The notes: generated by a model from the sequence alone, not told the origin. A stretch of 42,767 nt of DNA from Mycobacteriales bacterium (GCA_035714365.1 DASTMB010000032.1:1-42767), one strand, 5' to 3'; positions 18,029 to 29,401 are shown, counted from the stretch's first letter. Numbers and translations are program-made.

Positions 18029-18106
18029 GGCCGTCGGGGGGATCCGGTGGCGCGACTAAAGCGCTGCGCAGCAGCGCCCTAGCGCCACCGGATCCCCCCG
18101 GCGGCC
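18029..18106 (-). terminator. Long nested hairpin after tuf, probable str-operon terminator/attenuator
   Basis: The arms 18036-18052 and 18083-18099 are a perfect 17-bp inverted repeat (GGGGGGATCCGGTGGCG and its complement). Seven further positions outward pair with one mismatch, giving 24 positions in all. The 30-nt interior holds a second perfect hairpin, GCGCTGC-GCA-GCAGCGC (18061-18077). The structure starts 7 nt after the tuf stop. It has no U-run, which is common for G+C-rich actinobacterial terminators. It separates tuf from rpsJ. Confidence 0.65.
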
Positions 18107-18113
18107 AGTACGA

Positions 18114-19307
18114 CTACTTCAGGATCTTCGTGACGCGCCCGGCGCCGACGGTGCGGCCGCCCTCACGGATCGCGAAGCGAAGCCCCTCCTCCATGGCGAT
18201 CGGCTGGATCAGCTCGACGCGCATCTCGGTGTTGTCGCCCGGCATGACCATCTCGACGCCCTCGGGGAGGTTGACGACACCGGTCACGTCCGTGGTGCGG
18301 AAGTAGAACTGCGGGCGGTAGTTGTTGAAGAACGGGGTGTGCCGGCCGCCCTCGTCCTTGCCGAGGATGTAGACCTGCGCCTCGAACTCCGTGTGCGGCG
18401 TGATCGAGCCCGGCTTGACGACGACCTGGCCGCGCTCGACCTCCTCGCGCTTGATGCCGCGGAGGAGCAGGCCGACGTTGTCGCCCGCCATGCCCTGGTC
18501 GAGCAGCTTGCGGAACATCTCGACGCCGGTGACCGTCGTCGACATCGTCTTCTCCTTGATGCCGACGATGTCCACGGTCTCGTTGACGTTGACGATGCCG
18601 CGCTCGATGCGGCCGGTCACGACGGTGCCGCGGCCGGTGATCGTGAAGACGTCCTCGATCGGCATGAGGAACGGCTTGTCGACGTCGCGGGTCGGCTCCG
18701 GGATGGAGGCGTCCACGGCGTTCATCAGCTCGAGGATCGACTCGCCCCACTTGGCGTCGCCCTCGAGCGCCTTGAGCGCCGAGACGCGGACGACCGGGAC
18801 GTCGTCGCCGGGGAAGTCGTACGAGGAGAGCAGCTCGCGGACCTCGAGCTCGACGAGCTCGAGGATCTCCTCGTCGTCCACGACGTCGGCCTTGTTCAGC
18901 GCGACGACGATGTACGGCACGCCGACCTGGCGGGCGAGGAGCACGTGCTCCTTCGTCTGCGGCATCGGGCCGTCGGCGGCGGAGACCACGAGGATCGCGC
19001 CGTCCATCTGCGCGGCACCCGTGATCATGTTCTTGATGTAGTCCGCGTGGCCGGGGCAGTCGACGTGGGCGTAGTGCCGGTTGTCGGTCTGGTACTCGAC
19101 GTGCGCGATCGAGATCGTGATGCCGCGGGCCTTCTCCTCCGGCGCCTTGTCGATCTGGTCGAACGGCGTGAAGGGGTTGAGGTCCGGGTGCGCGTCGTGC
19201 AGGACCTTGGTGATGGCCGCCGTCAGCGTCGTCTTGCCGTGGTCGATGTGACCGATGGTGCCGATGTTGACGTGCGGCTTGGTCCGCTCGAACTTCGCCT
19301 TCGCCAC
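18114..19307 (-). CDS. tuf: Translation elongation factor Tu
   Basis: EF-Tu delivers aminoacyl-tRNA to the ribosome as a GTP complex. The 397-residue protein has the G1 motif GHIDHGKT (19-26), the switch/G3 block [21 protein letters not shown] and the G4 motif NKAD. Domains 2 and 3 include [17 protein letters not shown] and a C-terminal [13 protein letters not shown]. It starts at a GTG at 19307 and is last in the str operon. Domain 2 and 3 residues near known kirromycin and GE2270A sites look ordinary. Confidence 0.98.
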   Translation of the reverse strand: MAKAKFERTKPHVNIGTIGHIDHGKTTLTAAITKVLHDAHPDLNPFTPFDQIDKAPEEKARGITISIAHVEYQTDNRHYAHVDCPGHADYIKNMITGAAQMDGAILVVSAADGPMPQTKEHVLLARQVGVPYIVVALNKADVVDDEEILELVELEVRELLSSYDFPGDDVPVVRVSALKALEGDAKWGESILELMNAVDASIPEPTRDVDKPFLMPIEDVFTITGRGTVVTGRIERGIVNVNETVDIVGIKEKTMSTTVTGVEMFRKLLDQGMAGDNVGLLLRGIKREEVERGQVVVKPGSITPHTEFEAQVYILGKDEGGRHTPFFNNYRPQFYFRTTDVTGVVNLPEGVEMVMPGDNTEMRVELIQPIAMEEGLRFAIREGGRTVGAGRVTKILK

Positions 19308-19359
19308 TTGGTGTCCCTCCTAGGACCGTTCTTCCGGACTGGTACGCGGTCGCGGACTG

Positions 19360-21450
<2,091 letters not shown>

Positions 21451-21476
21451 GAGTGTTCTCTACGTCGCTTCCGTCG

Positions 21477-21947
21477 TTACCAGCGGTAGTGCGCGAAGGC
21501 CCGGTTGGACTCCGCCATCTTGTGCGTGTCCTCGCGGCGCTTGACGCTCGCACCGAGACCGTTGCTCGCGTCGAGCAGCTCGTTGGCGAGGCGCTCAGTC
21601 ATCGTCTTCTCGCGGCGCGCCCGGCTGTAGCTGACCAGCCAGCGCAGCGCCAGGGTCGTGGAGCGGCCCGCGCGCACCTCGATCGGCACCTGGTAGGTCG
21701 CGCCACCGACGCGGCGGCTCTTGACCTCGATCGTCGGCTTCACGTTGTCGAGCGCGCGCTTGAGCGTGACGACCGGGTCGTTGCCGGTCTTCTCGCGGCA
21801 CTGCTCGAGGGCGCCGTAGACGATCGACTCCGCGGTGGAGCGCTTGCCGTCGAGGAGCACCTTGTTGACGAGGCTGGTGACGATCGGCGAGCCGTAGACC
21901 GGGTCGTTGATGACCGGGTGCTTCGGGGCCGGGCCCTTGCGCGGCAT
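21477..21947 (-). CDS. rpsG: 30S ribosomal protein S7
   Basis: S7 nucleates assembly of the small-subunit head and lines the E site. The 156-residue product starts [20 protein letters not shown]. It contains [35 protein letters not shown] and the C-terminal [20 protein letters not shown]. The ATG shares one base with the rpsL stop (TAATG). The longer open frame upstream lies in rpsL. Confidence 0.97.
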   Translation of the reverse strand: MPRKGPAPKHPVINDPVYGSPIVTSLVNKVLLDGKRSTAESIVYGALEQCREKTGNDPVVTLKRALDNVKPTIEVKSRRVGGATYQVPIEVRAGRSTTLALRWLVSYSRARREKTMTERLANELLDASNGLGASVKRREDTHKMAESNRAFAHYRW

Positions 21948-22321
21948 TACGCCTTCTCCTTCTTGGCGCCGTAGCGGCTGCGCGCCTGCTTGCGGTTGCG
22001 GACGCCCTGCGTGTCGAGGGAGCCGCGGATGATCTTGTAGCGGACGCCGGGGAGGTCCTTCACGCGGCCGCCGCGCACGAGCACGATCGAGTGCTCCTGG
22101 AGGTTGTGGCCGACGCCCGGGATGTACGCCGTGACCTCGATCCCGCTGGTCAGACGGACGCGCGCGACCTTGCGAAGGGCCGAGTTCGGCTTCTTCGGGG
22201 TGGTCGTGTAGACGCGCGTGCAGACACCGCGGCGCTGGGGGCACGCCTTCAGCGCGGGCGTCTTCGTCTTGTCCGTCTTCACCTGCCGGCCCTTGCGGAC
22301 CAGCTGCTGGATCGTGGGCAA
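21947..22321 (-). CDS. rpsL: 30S ribosomal protein S12 (TTG start)
   Basis: S12 controls decoding accuracy and is the site of streptomycin resistance. The 124-residue product has [13 protein letters not shown] at the start, then [19 protein letters not shown] and [20 protein letters not shown]. Lys43 and Lys88 are both wild type, predicting a streptomycin-sensitive ribosome at these positions. The start is a TTG at 22321 with GGAG 5 nt upstream. The open frame extends to 22477 without conservation. Confidence 0.97.
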   Translation of the reverse strand: MPTIQQLVRKGRQVKTDKTKTPALKACPQRRGVCTRVYTTTPKKPNSALRKVARVRLTSGIEVTAYIPGVGHNLQEHSIVLVRGGRVKDLPGVRYKIIRGSLDTQGVRNRKQARSRYGAKKEKA

Positions 22322-22485
22322 CGCTTCTCCTTGTCGTCCTGCCGCCCCGCCGACCCCCGAGGTCGGGCGTGTCGGGCGCTCGTCCCTCCCCGAGTGCTTC
22401 GGGAGGTGGAGGCGCGGCACGCGGACCTGCGAGTGTCCGTCAGGGCGCTCGGAAATGCCCGGACACAGTCCAGGCACAAGGGGGA

Positions 22486-22514
22486 ACCTTACCCAGAGTT
22501 GGCGGCGCGGTCAA
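22486..22514 (-). promoter_or_regulatory. Promoter of the rpsL (str) operon
   Basis: On the minus strand TTGACC (22514-22509) is separated by exactly 17 nt from TAAGGT (22491-22486), a good housekeeping promoter. Transcription would start near 22479, leaving a leader of about 158 nt before the rpsL TTG. I see no protein-coding gene and no recognisable riboswitch in the 311-nt gap 22322-22632. The plus-strand gene's own promoter is not obvious. Confidence 0.7.
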
Positions 22515-22632
22515 AGGGATCGGGCTGGGCGGAGCCCGTCGCGGCACGCTCGACGCCGTCAGTATCGGCGCCGCGACGGCCGTGCTGGAGGCGCGACACG
22601 CCGGACCGGCGCCGGTACGGCAGGATCCGGCC

Positions 22633-23169
22633 GTGGTGTGCGCTTCGTTCGTGCTGCTCACCGGCGGCCCCGGCGGCGGGAAGACGACGCTCGTCGAGCA
22701 CCTGGCCGGGCGCGGGTACGCGACCTCGGCCGAGGCCGGGCGGGCGATCATCCGCGACCAGGCGCTGGTCGGCGGGCCGCTGCGGGCGGACCCGGTGGCG
22801 TTCGCGGAGACGATCCTGACCTGGGAGCTGCGGGCGTACCGCGAGGCGAGCGGGCTGACGTTCTTCGACCGGGGCGTGCCGGACGTCGTGGCGTCGTACC
22901 TGCTGCTGGACCGCCCGGTGCCGGACCACGTGCTGCGGGCGGCGGAGGTCTGCCGGTACGCGCCGGTGGCGTTCGCGGCGCCGCCGTGGCGGGAGGTCTA
23001 CGTCAACGACGCCGACCGGACGCAGACCTGGGACGAGGCGGTGCGGACGTACGAGGCGTGCGTGGCGGCGTACGAGCGGTGCGGCTACGAGCTGGTGGCG
23101 CTGCCGTTCGCGCCGGTCGGGGAGCGGGCGGCGTTCGTGCTGGGGCGCGTCAGTCCGCCGTCGCCGTGA
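22633..23169 (+). CDS. P-loop ATPase, predicted (COG3911-like AAA_28)
   Basis: A predicted P-loop ATPase of unknown function. The Walker A motif is TGGPGGGKTT (about residues 10-19) and a conserved FFDRGVPD follows. The C-terminal half has APPWREVYVNDADRTQTWDEA, typical of this small family. The product is about 178 residues from the GTG at 22633, which has AGGA 7 nt upstream. A second GTG follows immediately, and the frame upstream to 22369 is open but lacks homology. It is transcribed away from rpsL. Its 3' end overlaps the convergent channel gene by 20 bp. Family members look nucleotide-kinase-like, but the substrate is unknown. Confidence 0.82.
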   Translation: MVCASFVLLTGGPGGGKTTLVEHLAGRGYATSAEAGRAIIRDQALVGGPLRADPVAFAETILTWELRAYREASGLTFFDRGVPDVVASYLLLDRPVPDHVLRAAEVCRYAPVAFAAPPWREVYVNDADRTQTWDEAVRTYEACVAAYERCGYELVALPFAPVGERAAFVLGRVSPPSP

Positions 23170-25039
23170 CGACGACCAGCTCGTCGCCGGGCGCGAGGTC
23201 CAGCTCGGTCGCCTTCGGCGGGTTGACGACGACCGGCGCCCGGCCGCCGGAGCCGCCGCGCCGGTAGCCGATGGCGATGTCGCCGTGCGCGGCGGCGCCC
23301 GCGACGAGGGCCCGCCACGTCGTCCGCCCCGCCGGCGCGACCATCGTCGCGTCGTAGATGGACAGCTCCGCGCCGCCCGCGCCGAGCAGCTCGTCGAACA
23401 CCTCGCGCAGCTCGGCGTTCTCCGAGAGCTGGACGAGGACGTAGCTGGTGAGCCGGTCGCTCACGACGAAGTCGTCGGCGGCGGTCGTCGGCGCGATCCG
23501 GACGTCGTCGGCGTCGAGGAGCTCCGCGACGACGGTCGGCACCGGCTCCCCCTCGCCGCGGCCGCGGAGCACGTGCTGGACCTCCAGCAACGTCAGCAAC
23601 GTCCGGGCGTCCGACTCGGCGGGCGGCAGCCCGCGGTAGCAGAGCACCACGAGGTGCTCCCACGAACGGTCCGCCAGCAGCTTCGCGAGCATGCCCTCGT
23701 CGGTGGTCCGTCCGGGCAGCCACGCCACGTCGAGGGCGGCGACGTCGAACGACGCCGGGGCGGCGGGCACGACCTCCGGGTCGGCGACGACGAGCGCCGC
23801 CGCGCCGGGGCAGGCGTACGCGTCCAGCTCGCGCAGGAGGCCGGGCCCCATGTCGTTCCAGCCGAGCACGAGGATCCGGTCCGGCGTGTGCCGCCGCGGG
23901 CGCTCCCCCGCGGCCGGCGTGACGGCCGGGCCGCCCGCGCCGCCGAGGACGACGGTGTCGTCGTCCGCGGAGATCGCCACGACGTGGTCGCCGGGCCGCA
24001 GCACGAGGTCCATCGGCGGCACCAGCTCGACCCGGCCGTTCGCGTGCCGGACGCCGATGACCGACGAGTCCTCGTACGCCAGCAACGCCTCCGCGAACGT
24101 CAGCCCCGCCAGCCGGTCGTCGGTGCCGAAGTAGATCTCGTCGCCCTCGAAGTCGAGCAGCTCCTGGTACACCCACGACAGCCCCGGCTGCCGGCACACC
24201 TGCGCGGTGACCCGCGCGAGCACCTCGCTGGACACGACCGGCAGCACCCGGTCCGACGTCGCCTGCCGCAACGACTCCGCGCGCAGCGCGTCGCGGACCT
24301 CGACCACCAGCGGCGCCGTCTCCGGCAGGTCGGTGCGCAGCAGCGCGAGCACCGTCTTGACGGCGTACGCGTCGTACGGGTCGTCCTCGGCGGCGAGCAC
24401 GACGACCGACTTCGCCCGGCCGGGCGTGACGAGCGCGAGGTCGACCGGGTCGAACGGCTTCCCGGTCCGGCAGACCATCCGCGTCCGGCCCGGGTGCGGC
24501 ACCCAGCGGCGCACCGCCTCGTCCATCTCCTGCTTGTCGACGTCGGCGAGGATGACGACGCTGGCGCGCGTCTGGTTCTCGTTCGCGACGACGAACTCGC
24601 CGAGGATCGTCGCGAGCTTCGGCGACCAGCCGAGGACGAGCGTGTGGCCGCTCTCCACGACGAGCGAGCGGCCCCGCCGCAGGTCCGCCAGCTTGCGGTC
24701 GATGGCGTTGGCGGTGAGGCCGATCAACGTCGTGACGACGAAGATGCCCACCAGCGTCACGAGCAGCGAGACGGTGCGGAACGGCCAGCCGACGTCGTTG
24801 CCGCCGGTGCCCGGGTCGAGGGTGCGGACGAGGCTCGCCCACACGCCCTCGACCAGCCCGCCGTCGGTCTGGCCGTTGACGGGGATGTGGAACAGGCTGA
24901 TCGCCAGGCCGGCGAGGACGACGACGGCGAGGCTGACGAGCCCGAGCCAGGCGACGAGGACGACCAGGCCGCGCGCGAGCGCGTTGTCGACGGCGTAACG
25001 GATGCGCGCGCCCAGCGGCGCGTCCCCACGGCGGGCCAC
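23150..25039 (-). CDS. CASTOR/POLLUX-like ion channel with RCK-type domains
   Basis: A 629-residue membrane protein similar to the bacterial relatives of plant CASTOR/POLLUX channels. Two membrane helices (about 23-50 and 88-111) flank a short pore-loop-like segment around GVWASLVRTLDPGTGGND. Two cytoplasmic Rossmann-type RCK domains follow, beginning near GHTLVLGWSPKLA and DRILVLGWNDMG. RCK C-like segments lie between and after them (LVPPMDLVLRPGDHVVAIS and the C-terminal LAPGDELVVVTATAD). These features suggest a nucleotide- or ion-gated cation channel. The canonical TVGYG filter is absent, so selectivity is unknown. The GTG at 25039 is the start, and mug is divergent after 56 nt. Confidence 0.85.
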   Translation of the reverse strand: MARRGDAPLGARIRYAVDNALARGLVVLVAWLGLVSLAVVVLAGLAISLFHIPVNGQTDGGLVEGVWASLVRTLDPGTGGNDVGWPFRTVSLLVTLVGIFVVTTLIGLTANAIDRKLADLRRGRSLVVESGHTLVLGWSPKLATILGEFVVANENQTRASVVILADVDKQEMDEAVRRWVPHPGRTRMVCRTGKPFDPVDLALVTPGRAKSVVVLAAEDDPYDAYAVKTVLALLRTDLPETAPLVVEVRDALRAESLRQATSDRVLPVVSSEVLARVTAQVCRQPGLSWVYQELLDFEGDEIYFGTDDRLAGLTFAEALLAYEDSSVIGVRHANGRVELVPPMDLVLRPGDHVVAISADDDTVVLGGAGGPAVTPAAGERPRRHTPDRILVLGWNDMGPGLLRELDAYACPGAAALVVADPEVVPAAPASFDVAALDVAWLPGRTTDEGMLAKLLADRSWEHLVVLCYRGLPPAESDARTLLTLLEVQHVLRGRGEGEPVPTVVAELLDADDVRIAPTTAADDFVVSDRLTSYVLVQLSENAELREVFDELLGAGGAELSIYDATMVAPAGRTTWRALVAGAAAHGDIAIGYRRGGSGGRAPVVVNPPKATELDLAPGDELVVVTATAD

Positions 25040-25095
25040 GCCCGCACGCTAACGGAGCCGGGCGGCGGGCGGCGGCGTTCGGCGAGACTGGTGGG

Positions 25096-25650
25096 GTGAC
25101 GACGTACCGGCGGCCGACGCGGGAGGAGCAGCTCGCGGCGTACGGCCGCACCCTCCCCGACCTGGTGGCGCCGGGGCTGCGGGTGCTGCTCTGCGGCATC
25201 AACCCGGGCCTGATGAGCACCGCGATCGGCCACCACTTCGGCAACCCGGCGAACCGGCTCTGGCCGGTGCTGCACCTGGCCGGGTTCACGCCGCGGCGGC
25301 TGCACCCGATGGAGTCGGAGGAGCTGCTCACCTACGGCGTCGGCATCACCAACCTGGTCGCCCGCGCGACGGCGACGGCCGCCGAGCTGACCGCCGCGGA
25401 GATCCGCGCCGGCGTGGCGCCGCTGACGGCGCTGGTCGAACACATCGCCCCGGCGTACGTGGCGTTCCTCGGACTGACGTCGTACCGGACGGCGTTCGGG
25501 CGCAAGGACGCGGTGGTCGGCGAGCAGCCGGAGACGCTGGGGCCGGCGCGGATCTGGCTGCTGCCGAACACGAGCGGGCTCAACGCCCACTACCAGCTCC
25601 CGCAGCTCGCGGCGGCGTTCCGCGAGCTGCGGGAGGCGGCGTTCCCCTGA
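25096..25650 (+). CDS. mug: G/U mismatch-specific uracil-DNA glycosylase (Mug family)
   Basis: A Mug/TDG-family DNA glycosylase that would remove uracil or thymine opposite guanine in duplex DNA. The 184-residue protein has the active-site motif GINPG (34-38, catalytic Asn36), followed by HHFGNPANRLW, and the second motif NTSGLNAHY (158-166), which inserts into the lesion. The start is a GTG at 25096. The gene is divergent from the channel gene. It ends one base from the convergent GGDEF-EAL gene, leaving no room for separate terminators. The sequence fits Mug better than classical Ung, which lacks GINPG. Confidence 0.93.
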   Translation: MTTYRRPTREEQLAAYGRTLPDLVAPGLRVLLCGINPGLMSTAIGHHFGNPANRLWPVLHLAGFTPRRLHPMESEELLTYGVGITNLVARATATAAELTAAEIRAGVAPLTALVEHIAPAYVAFLGLTSYRTAFGRKDAVVGEQPETLGPARIWLLPNTSGLNAHYQLPQLAAAFRELREAAFP

Positions 25651-25651
25651 G

Positions 25652-28600
25652 CTACGCCACGACCGAACGCAGCCGTGCCCGGCGCTGCGCCGGAACGGCG
25701 CGGGCGACGGCGGCGGCGCCGAGCCGCTCGGCGAGCTCGTCGGCGGGCAGCGGCCGCGAGTACAGGTACCCCTGGCCGGTGTCGCAGCCGAGCTCGCGGA
25801 GCACGTCCGCCTGGACGGTCTCCTCGATGCCCTCGGCGACGGTGCGCAGCCCGCGGGAGCGGGCCAGCGCGACGATGGCCCGGACGATGTCCGCCTGCTC
25901 CGACTCGGCCGCCTCCAGGTCCATGACGAACGACCGGTCGATCTTGAGCACGTCCACCGGGAACTGGTTGAGGTAGCCGAACGACGAGTAGCCGGTGCCG
26001 AAGTCGTCGATCGCGACCTTGACGCCCAGCTCGCGCAGCGCGGTGAGCTGGCCGCGGACGACGTCGACATCGGCGGCGAGGACGCTCTCGGTGATCTCCA
26101 GCGTCAGGTCGCCCGCGTCGATGCCGGAGTCGGCGACGGCCGCGCGGACCTGGGCCAGGAGGCCGGGGTGCTCGAGCTGGCGGATGGACAGGTTGACGCT
26201 CATCCGCGGGCGGATGCCGTACTCGCGCTGCCAGGCGGCGAGCTGCTCGCAGGCGGTGACGAGCACCCACTGGCCGAGCGGCACGATGTCGCCGGTCTCC
26301 TCCGCGATGGGCACGAAGACGTTCGGCGGCACCAGCCCGCGCTCCGGGTGCTGCCAGCGCACCAGCGCCTCGAAGCCCTCCAGGTCGCCGTTCGCCATCG
26401 ACACGATCGGCTGGTACACCAGGCGGAACTGCCGCTGCGCGACGGCCGCGGCCAGGTCGCCCTTGAGCTCCAGCCGCTCGCGGAACAGCTCGTCCATGCC
26501 GGGCTCGTAGACCTGCACGCGGTTCTTGCCGCGCGTCTTCGCCAGGTACATGGCGACGTCGGCGCGGCGCAGCAGCACCTCGGTCGACACCTTCTCGTCG
26601 CGGCGGACGACGAGGCCGACGGTGGCGGTGACGTGGAGCTGGCGCCCGTCGACCACGAACGGCTCGGCGAACGTCGCGCCGAGCCGGCGCGCGACCTCGA
26701 CCGCGTCCTGCGGGTCGATGCCGTCGAGCAGCACGCCGAACTCGTCGCCGCCGAGCCGCGCGGCGGTGTCCTGCGCCCGCAGGCACGCCTCCAGCCGGCC
26801 GGCGACGGCGCGCAGCAGGGTGTCGCCCGCGACGTGGCCGAGGCCGTCGTTGACGGTCTTGAAGTCGTCCAGGTCGACGTAGAGGACGGCCGTCGTCGAC
26901 GGCGTGCGCGCGTCGCGGGCCAGCGCCTGCGTGACGCGGTCGAGGAACAGCGTGCGGTTGGCGAGGCCGGTGAGGCCGTCGTGCAGCGCCAGCCGGCGCA
27001 GCTCCGCCTCCAGCGTCTTGCGGTCGGTGACGTCGCGGCCGTTGAGGACGATGCCGGCGACGCCGGGCTCGCGCCGCAGGTCGCTCGCGGTGAACTCCAC
27101 GATCGCCCAGTCGCCGTTGCGACGGCGGACGCGGACCTCGCGGGTGAACGGCGGGAACGAGTCGCTGCGGTCGAGCGGCAACGCCGCCAGGTCGTCGTCG
27201 TGCACGAGCACCGCGCCGTTGGTGCCGGCGATCTCGTCCGGCAGGTAGCCGAGGACGCGGGTGACGGACGGGCTGACGTAGCTGATGTGCGCCTGCTGGT
27301 CGAGCACGACGACGACGTCGCTCGCGTGCTGCACCAGCGACCGGAACCGCGCCGCGCTCTCCTGGAGCTCGAGCTGCGCGCGCTTGCGGTCGGTGATGTC
27401 GCGGAAGTGGACGACGACGCCGGACACCTCGGGCTCGTCCAGCAGGTTCTCGGCGACGACCTCGAACCAGCGCCACGAGCCGTCCGCGTGCCGGAACCGC
27501 GACTCGATCGGCTCCCGCGCGCCGGCCGACGCCCAGACGACGTCGAGCAGGCTGCCGGCGAGGAACCGGTCGTCCGGGTGGATGCGGTCGAACGGGTGCT
27601 TGCCGAGCAGCTCCTCGTCGGTCACGCCGAGCAGGTGCTCGCAGGCGGGGCTGGCGAACGTCACGCTGCCCGCGCCGTCGACCAGCGTGACGAGGTCGGA
27701 GCCGTTCTCGACCAGGGCGCGGAAGCGGCGTTCGTGCTTGCGGCGCGCGATCTCCTCGGCGAGGGCGTTCGCCTCGAGCGCGACGGAGAGCTGGTCGGCG
27801 AGCGAGCAGACGCCGCCGACGACCTCGAACGCCACGGGCTTGTCGGTCGTGACGACGAACGCGCCGCGGACCGCGCCGCGCGCGACGAGCGGCACGACCA
27901 GCACCTGGCGGGGGCGGTCGCCGCCGGCGACGTCGACCGCGACGGTGCGCGCGGTGCGCCAGACGCTCTCGGCGACCGCCGGCGCGAGCTCGGCGCACGC
28001 GGCGAGGTCGACGACGTTGCCGACTGCGCGGTCGGCGGCGTGGCCGACGCTGGCGACGACGCGCAGCTCGCCGCCGTCGAGCGTGGCGACGCTGGCGCGG
28101 CCGGTGGAGCCGGTGCCGACCATGCGCGCGACGGTCTCGACCGCGACGGCCCGCATCGCGTCGGCGTCGAGCGTGCCGGCGAACGACGCCGCGGCCGCCC
28201 GCAGCACCGCCTCGCGCGCCGCCTTCCGCTCCTTCGAGCGGACCAGGCCGGCGAGGCGGCTGAGCACGAGCATCGCCATGACGACGGAGCCGACGGCGTA
28301 GACGGCGGTGCCGCCGCCGCGGGTGACCTGCCAGGCGAGCATGCCGGGCACCAGGATCATCGCCACGAACAGCGTCGCCAGCCGGGCGCGGGTGAGCCGG
28401 ACCTCGTGCGGCGGCGGCCGCTCGGCGAGCAGCGCCATCGACGGGTGCATCGCGGCGGTCGCGAGGAGCACGTAGGAGGCGGCGGACGTGACGAACGTCC
28501 ACGGCCCCAGCGTGATGCCCATCGTCTCGACGGTGACGAGCGCGTCGGCGAGCAGCGCCATCGCCCACGCGCCGCCGAGCAGGTAGTAGCTCTGGTTGCG

Positions 28601-29146
28601 GCGGCCGCCGCCGACGGCGAGCCGGACGGTGACGCCGACGAGAACGAGGTCGCAGAGCGTGTAGGCGACGCTGAGCGTCTTCTGCAACGCGTCCATGTAG
28701 ATCGACTCCACGTACGGCATGAGCACGTACTGGGTGACGAAGACGCCGAGGCAGGTGACGAGGATGAGCGCGTCGAGCAGGTTGTCGCCCTCGACCTGCG
28801 CCTTGCGCCGGCGCACCAGGGCGAGGACGCCGCCGATCAGCAGCGCGTACCCCACGTAGTAGACGGGGTCCGCCGGGGACGGGAACGGCTTCGGCTGCCC
28901 GATGACGGCGGCGTGCCCGGCGCGGACGAGCTGCGCCGCGATGAACATCAGCGCGCCGTACCGGAGCAGCGTCCACGGGCGCGTGTGGGTGCCGGCCCAC
29001 GCGCGGGTGCCGCGGCGCATGGCGACGACGGCGACGCCGCTGATCGCGAGCGCGAGGATCGGCTGGATGCCTGCGGGGACGACGCCGACGGCCGCGACGG
29101 CAACCACGCCCACGGCCAGGAAACGGCGCCAGCTCGATGAAGTCAT
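25652..29146 (-). CDS. Membrane PAS-GGDEF-EAL protein, putative cyclic di-GMP cyclase/phosphodiesterase
   Basis: A 1164-residue cyclic di-GMP signalling protein. Roughly ten membrane helices fill residues 10-310, followed by a GAF-like region (about 320-460), PAS at about 473-590 and PAS at about 600-715. The GGDEF domain has the active motif at 799-803 and a product-inhibition I-site RAQD exactly five residues before it. The EAL domain (from about 890) has EAL at 926-928 plus the catalytic groups SVNLS, LEITES, DDFGTGYSS, KIDRSF and EGIEE. Both halves therefore look catalytically intact, so it could make and break cyclic di-GMP under an unknown signal. It starts at ATG 29146, and a longer overlapping frame is only a shadow. 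Confidence 0.93.
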   Translation of the reverse strand: MTSSSWRRFLAVGVVAVAAVGVVPAGIQPILALAISGVAVVAMRRGTRAWAGTHTRPWTLLRYGALMFIAAQLVRAGHAAVIGQPKPFPSPADPVYYVGYALLIGGVLALVRRRKAQVEGDNLLDALILVTCLGVFVTQYVLMPYVESIYMDALQKTLSVAYTLCDLVLVGVTVRLAVGGGRRNQSYYLLGGAWAMALLADALVTVETMGITLGPWTFVTSAASYVLLATAAMHPSMALLAERPPPHEVRLTRARLATLFVAMILVPGMLAWQVTRGGGTAVYAVGSVVMAMLVLSRLAGLVRSKERKAAREAVLRAAAASFAGTLDADAMRAVAVETVARMVGTGSTGRASVATLDGGELRVVASVGHAADRAVGNVVDLAACAELAPAVAESVWRTARTVAVDVAGGDRPRQVLVVPLVARGAVRGAFVVTTDKPVAFEVVGGVCSLADQLSVALEANALAEEIARRKHERRFRALVENGSDLVTLVDGAGSVTFASPACEHLLGVTDEELLGKHPFDRIHPDDRFLAGSLLDVVWASAGAREPIESRFRHADGSWRWFEVVAENLLDEPEVSGVVVHFRDITDRKRAQLELQESAARFRSLVQHASDVVVVLDQQAHISYVSPSVTRVLGYLPDEIAGTNGAVLVHDDDLAALPLDRSDSFPPFTREVRVRRRNGDWAIVEFTASDLRREPGVAGIVLNGRDVTDRKTLEAELRRLALHDGLTGLANRTLFLDRVTQALARDARTPSTTAVLYVDLDDFKTVNDGLGHVAGDTLLRAVAGRLEACLRAQDTAARLGGDEFGVLLDGIDPQDAVEVARRLGATFAEPFVVDGRQLHVTATVGLVVRRDEKVSTEVLLRRADVAMYLAKTRGKNRVQVYEPGMDELFRERLELKGDLAAAVAQRQFRLVYQPIVSMANGDLEGFEALVRWQHPERGLVPPNVFVPIAEETGDIVPLGQWVLVTACEQLAAWQREYGIRPRMSVNLSIRQLEHPGLLAQVRAAVADSGIDAGDLTLEITESVLAADVDVVRGQLTALRELGVKVAIDDFGTGYSSFGYLNQFPVDVLKIDRSFVMDLEAAESEQADIVRAIVALARSRGLRTVAEGIEETVQADVLRELGCDTGQGYLYSRPLPADELAERLGAAAVARAVPAQRRARLRSVVA

Positions 29147-29268
29147 GTGGCGCAGTTCGGCCAGTAAGGCAACGGCCGTGAGCGTGTCGGCACCGATCTG
29201 ATCCCGTGGTGCGCGAAGTCAGGGCTTCGGTCCCGCGGGCGAGGTGGGCCGACCGGGCCATGCGCCTG

Positions 29269-29327
29269 GTCCCACTAGGCCAATTTCCGGAATGGGACTA
29301 CTCCGCGCTCAAGACTCCGTACAGAGT
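29269..29327. promoter_or_regulatory. Dyad elements upstream of the GNAT/arginine decarboxylase operon
   Basis: GTCCCACT (29269-29276) and AATGGGAC (29291-29298) form an inverted repeat with one mismatch. Between and touching them is the palindrome TTCCGGAA (29285-29292). A separate 14-bp dyad, ACTCCGTACAGAGT, with one mismatched pair lies at 29314-29327. All are 75 to 135 nt before the ATG at 29402, in the 255-nt divergent gap shared with the GGDEF-EAL gene. They may be operators. No clear promoter hexamers were found. Confidence 0.4.
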
Positions 29328-29401
29328 GTGACCCGCTGGCAGGTACTTTCCGTGACGCGGCGACCACCCAGCGCCACGTCCATCCGCAACGGAGGAACCC
29401 C

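Noticed and set aside
22369-22632. N-terminal extension of the small P-loop ATPase
   Set aside because: The added residues are low-complexity and would overlap the rpsL promoter. The family begins near the GTG at 22633.
25590-29261. 1223-residue open frame on the minus strand over the GGDEF-EAL gene
   Set aside because: It is an Arg/Pro-rich shadow in another frame of the PAS-GGDEF-EAL coding sequence, which has intact motifs in its own frame.
29147-29401. Possible cyclic di-GMP riboswitch between the GGDEF-EAL and GNAT genes
   Set aside because: The GEMM-I core elements were looked for by eye and not found. Only DNA-style dyads are visible.
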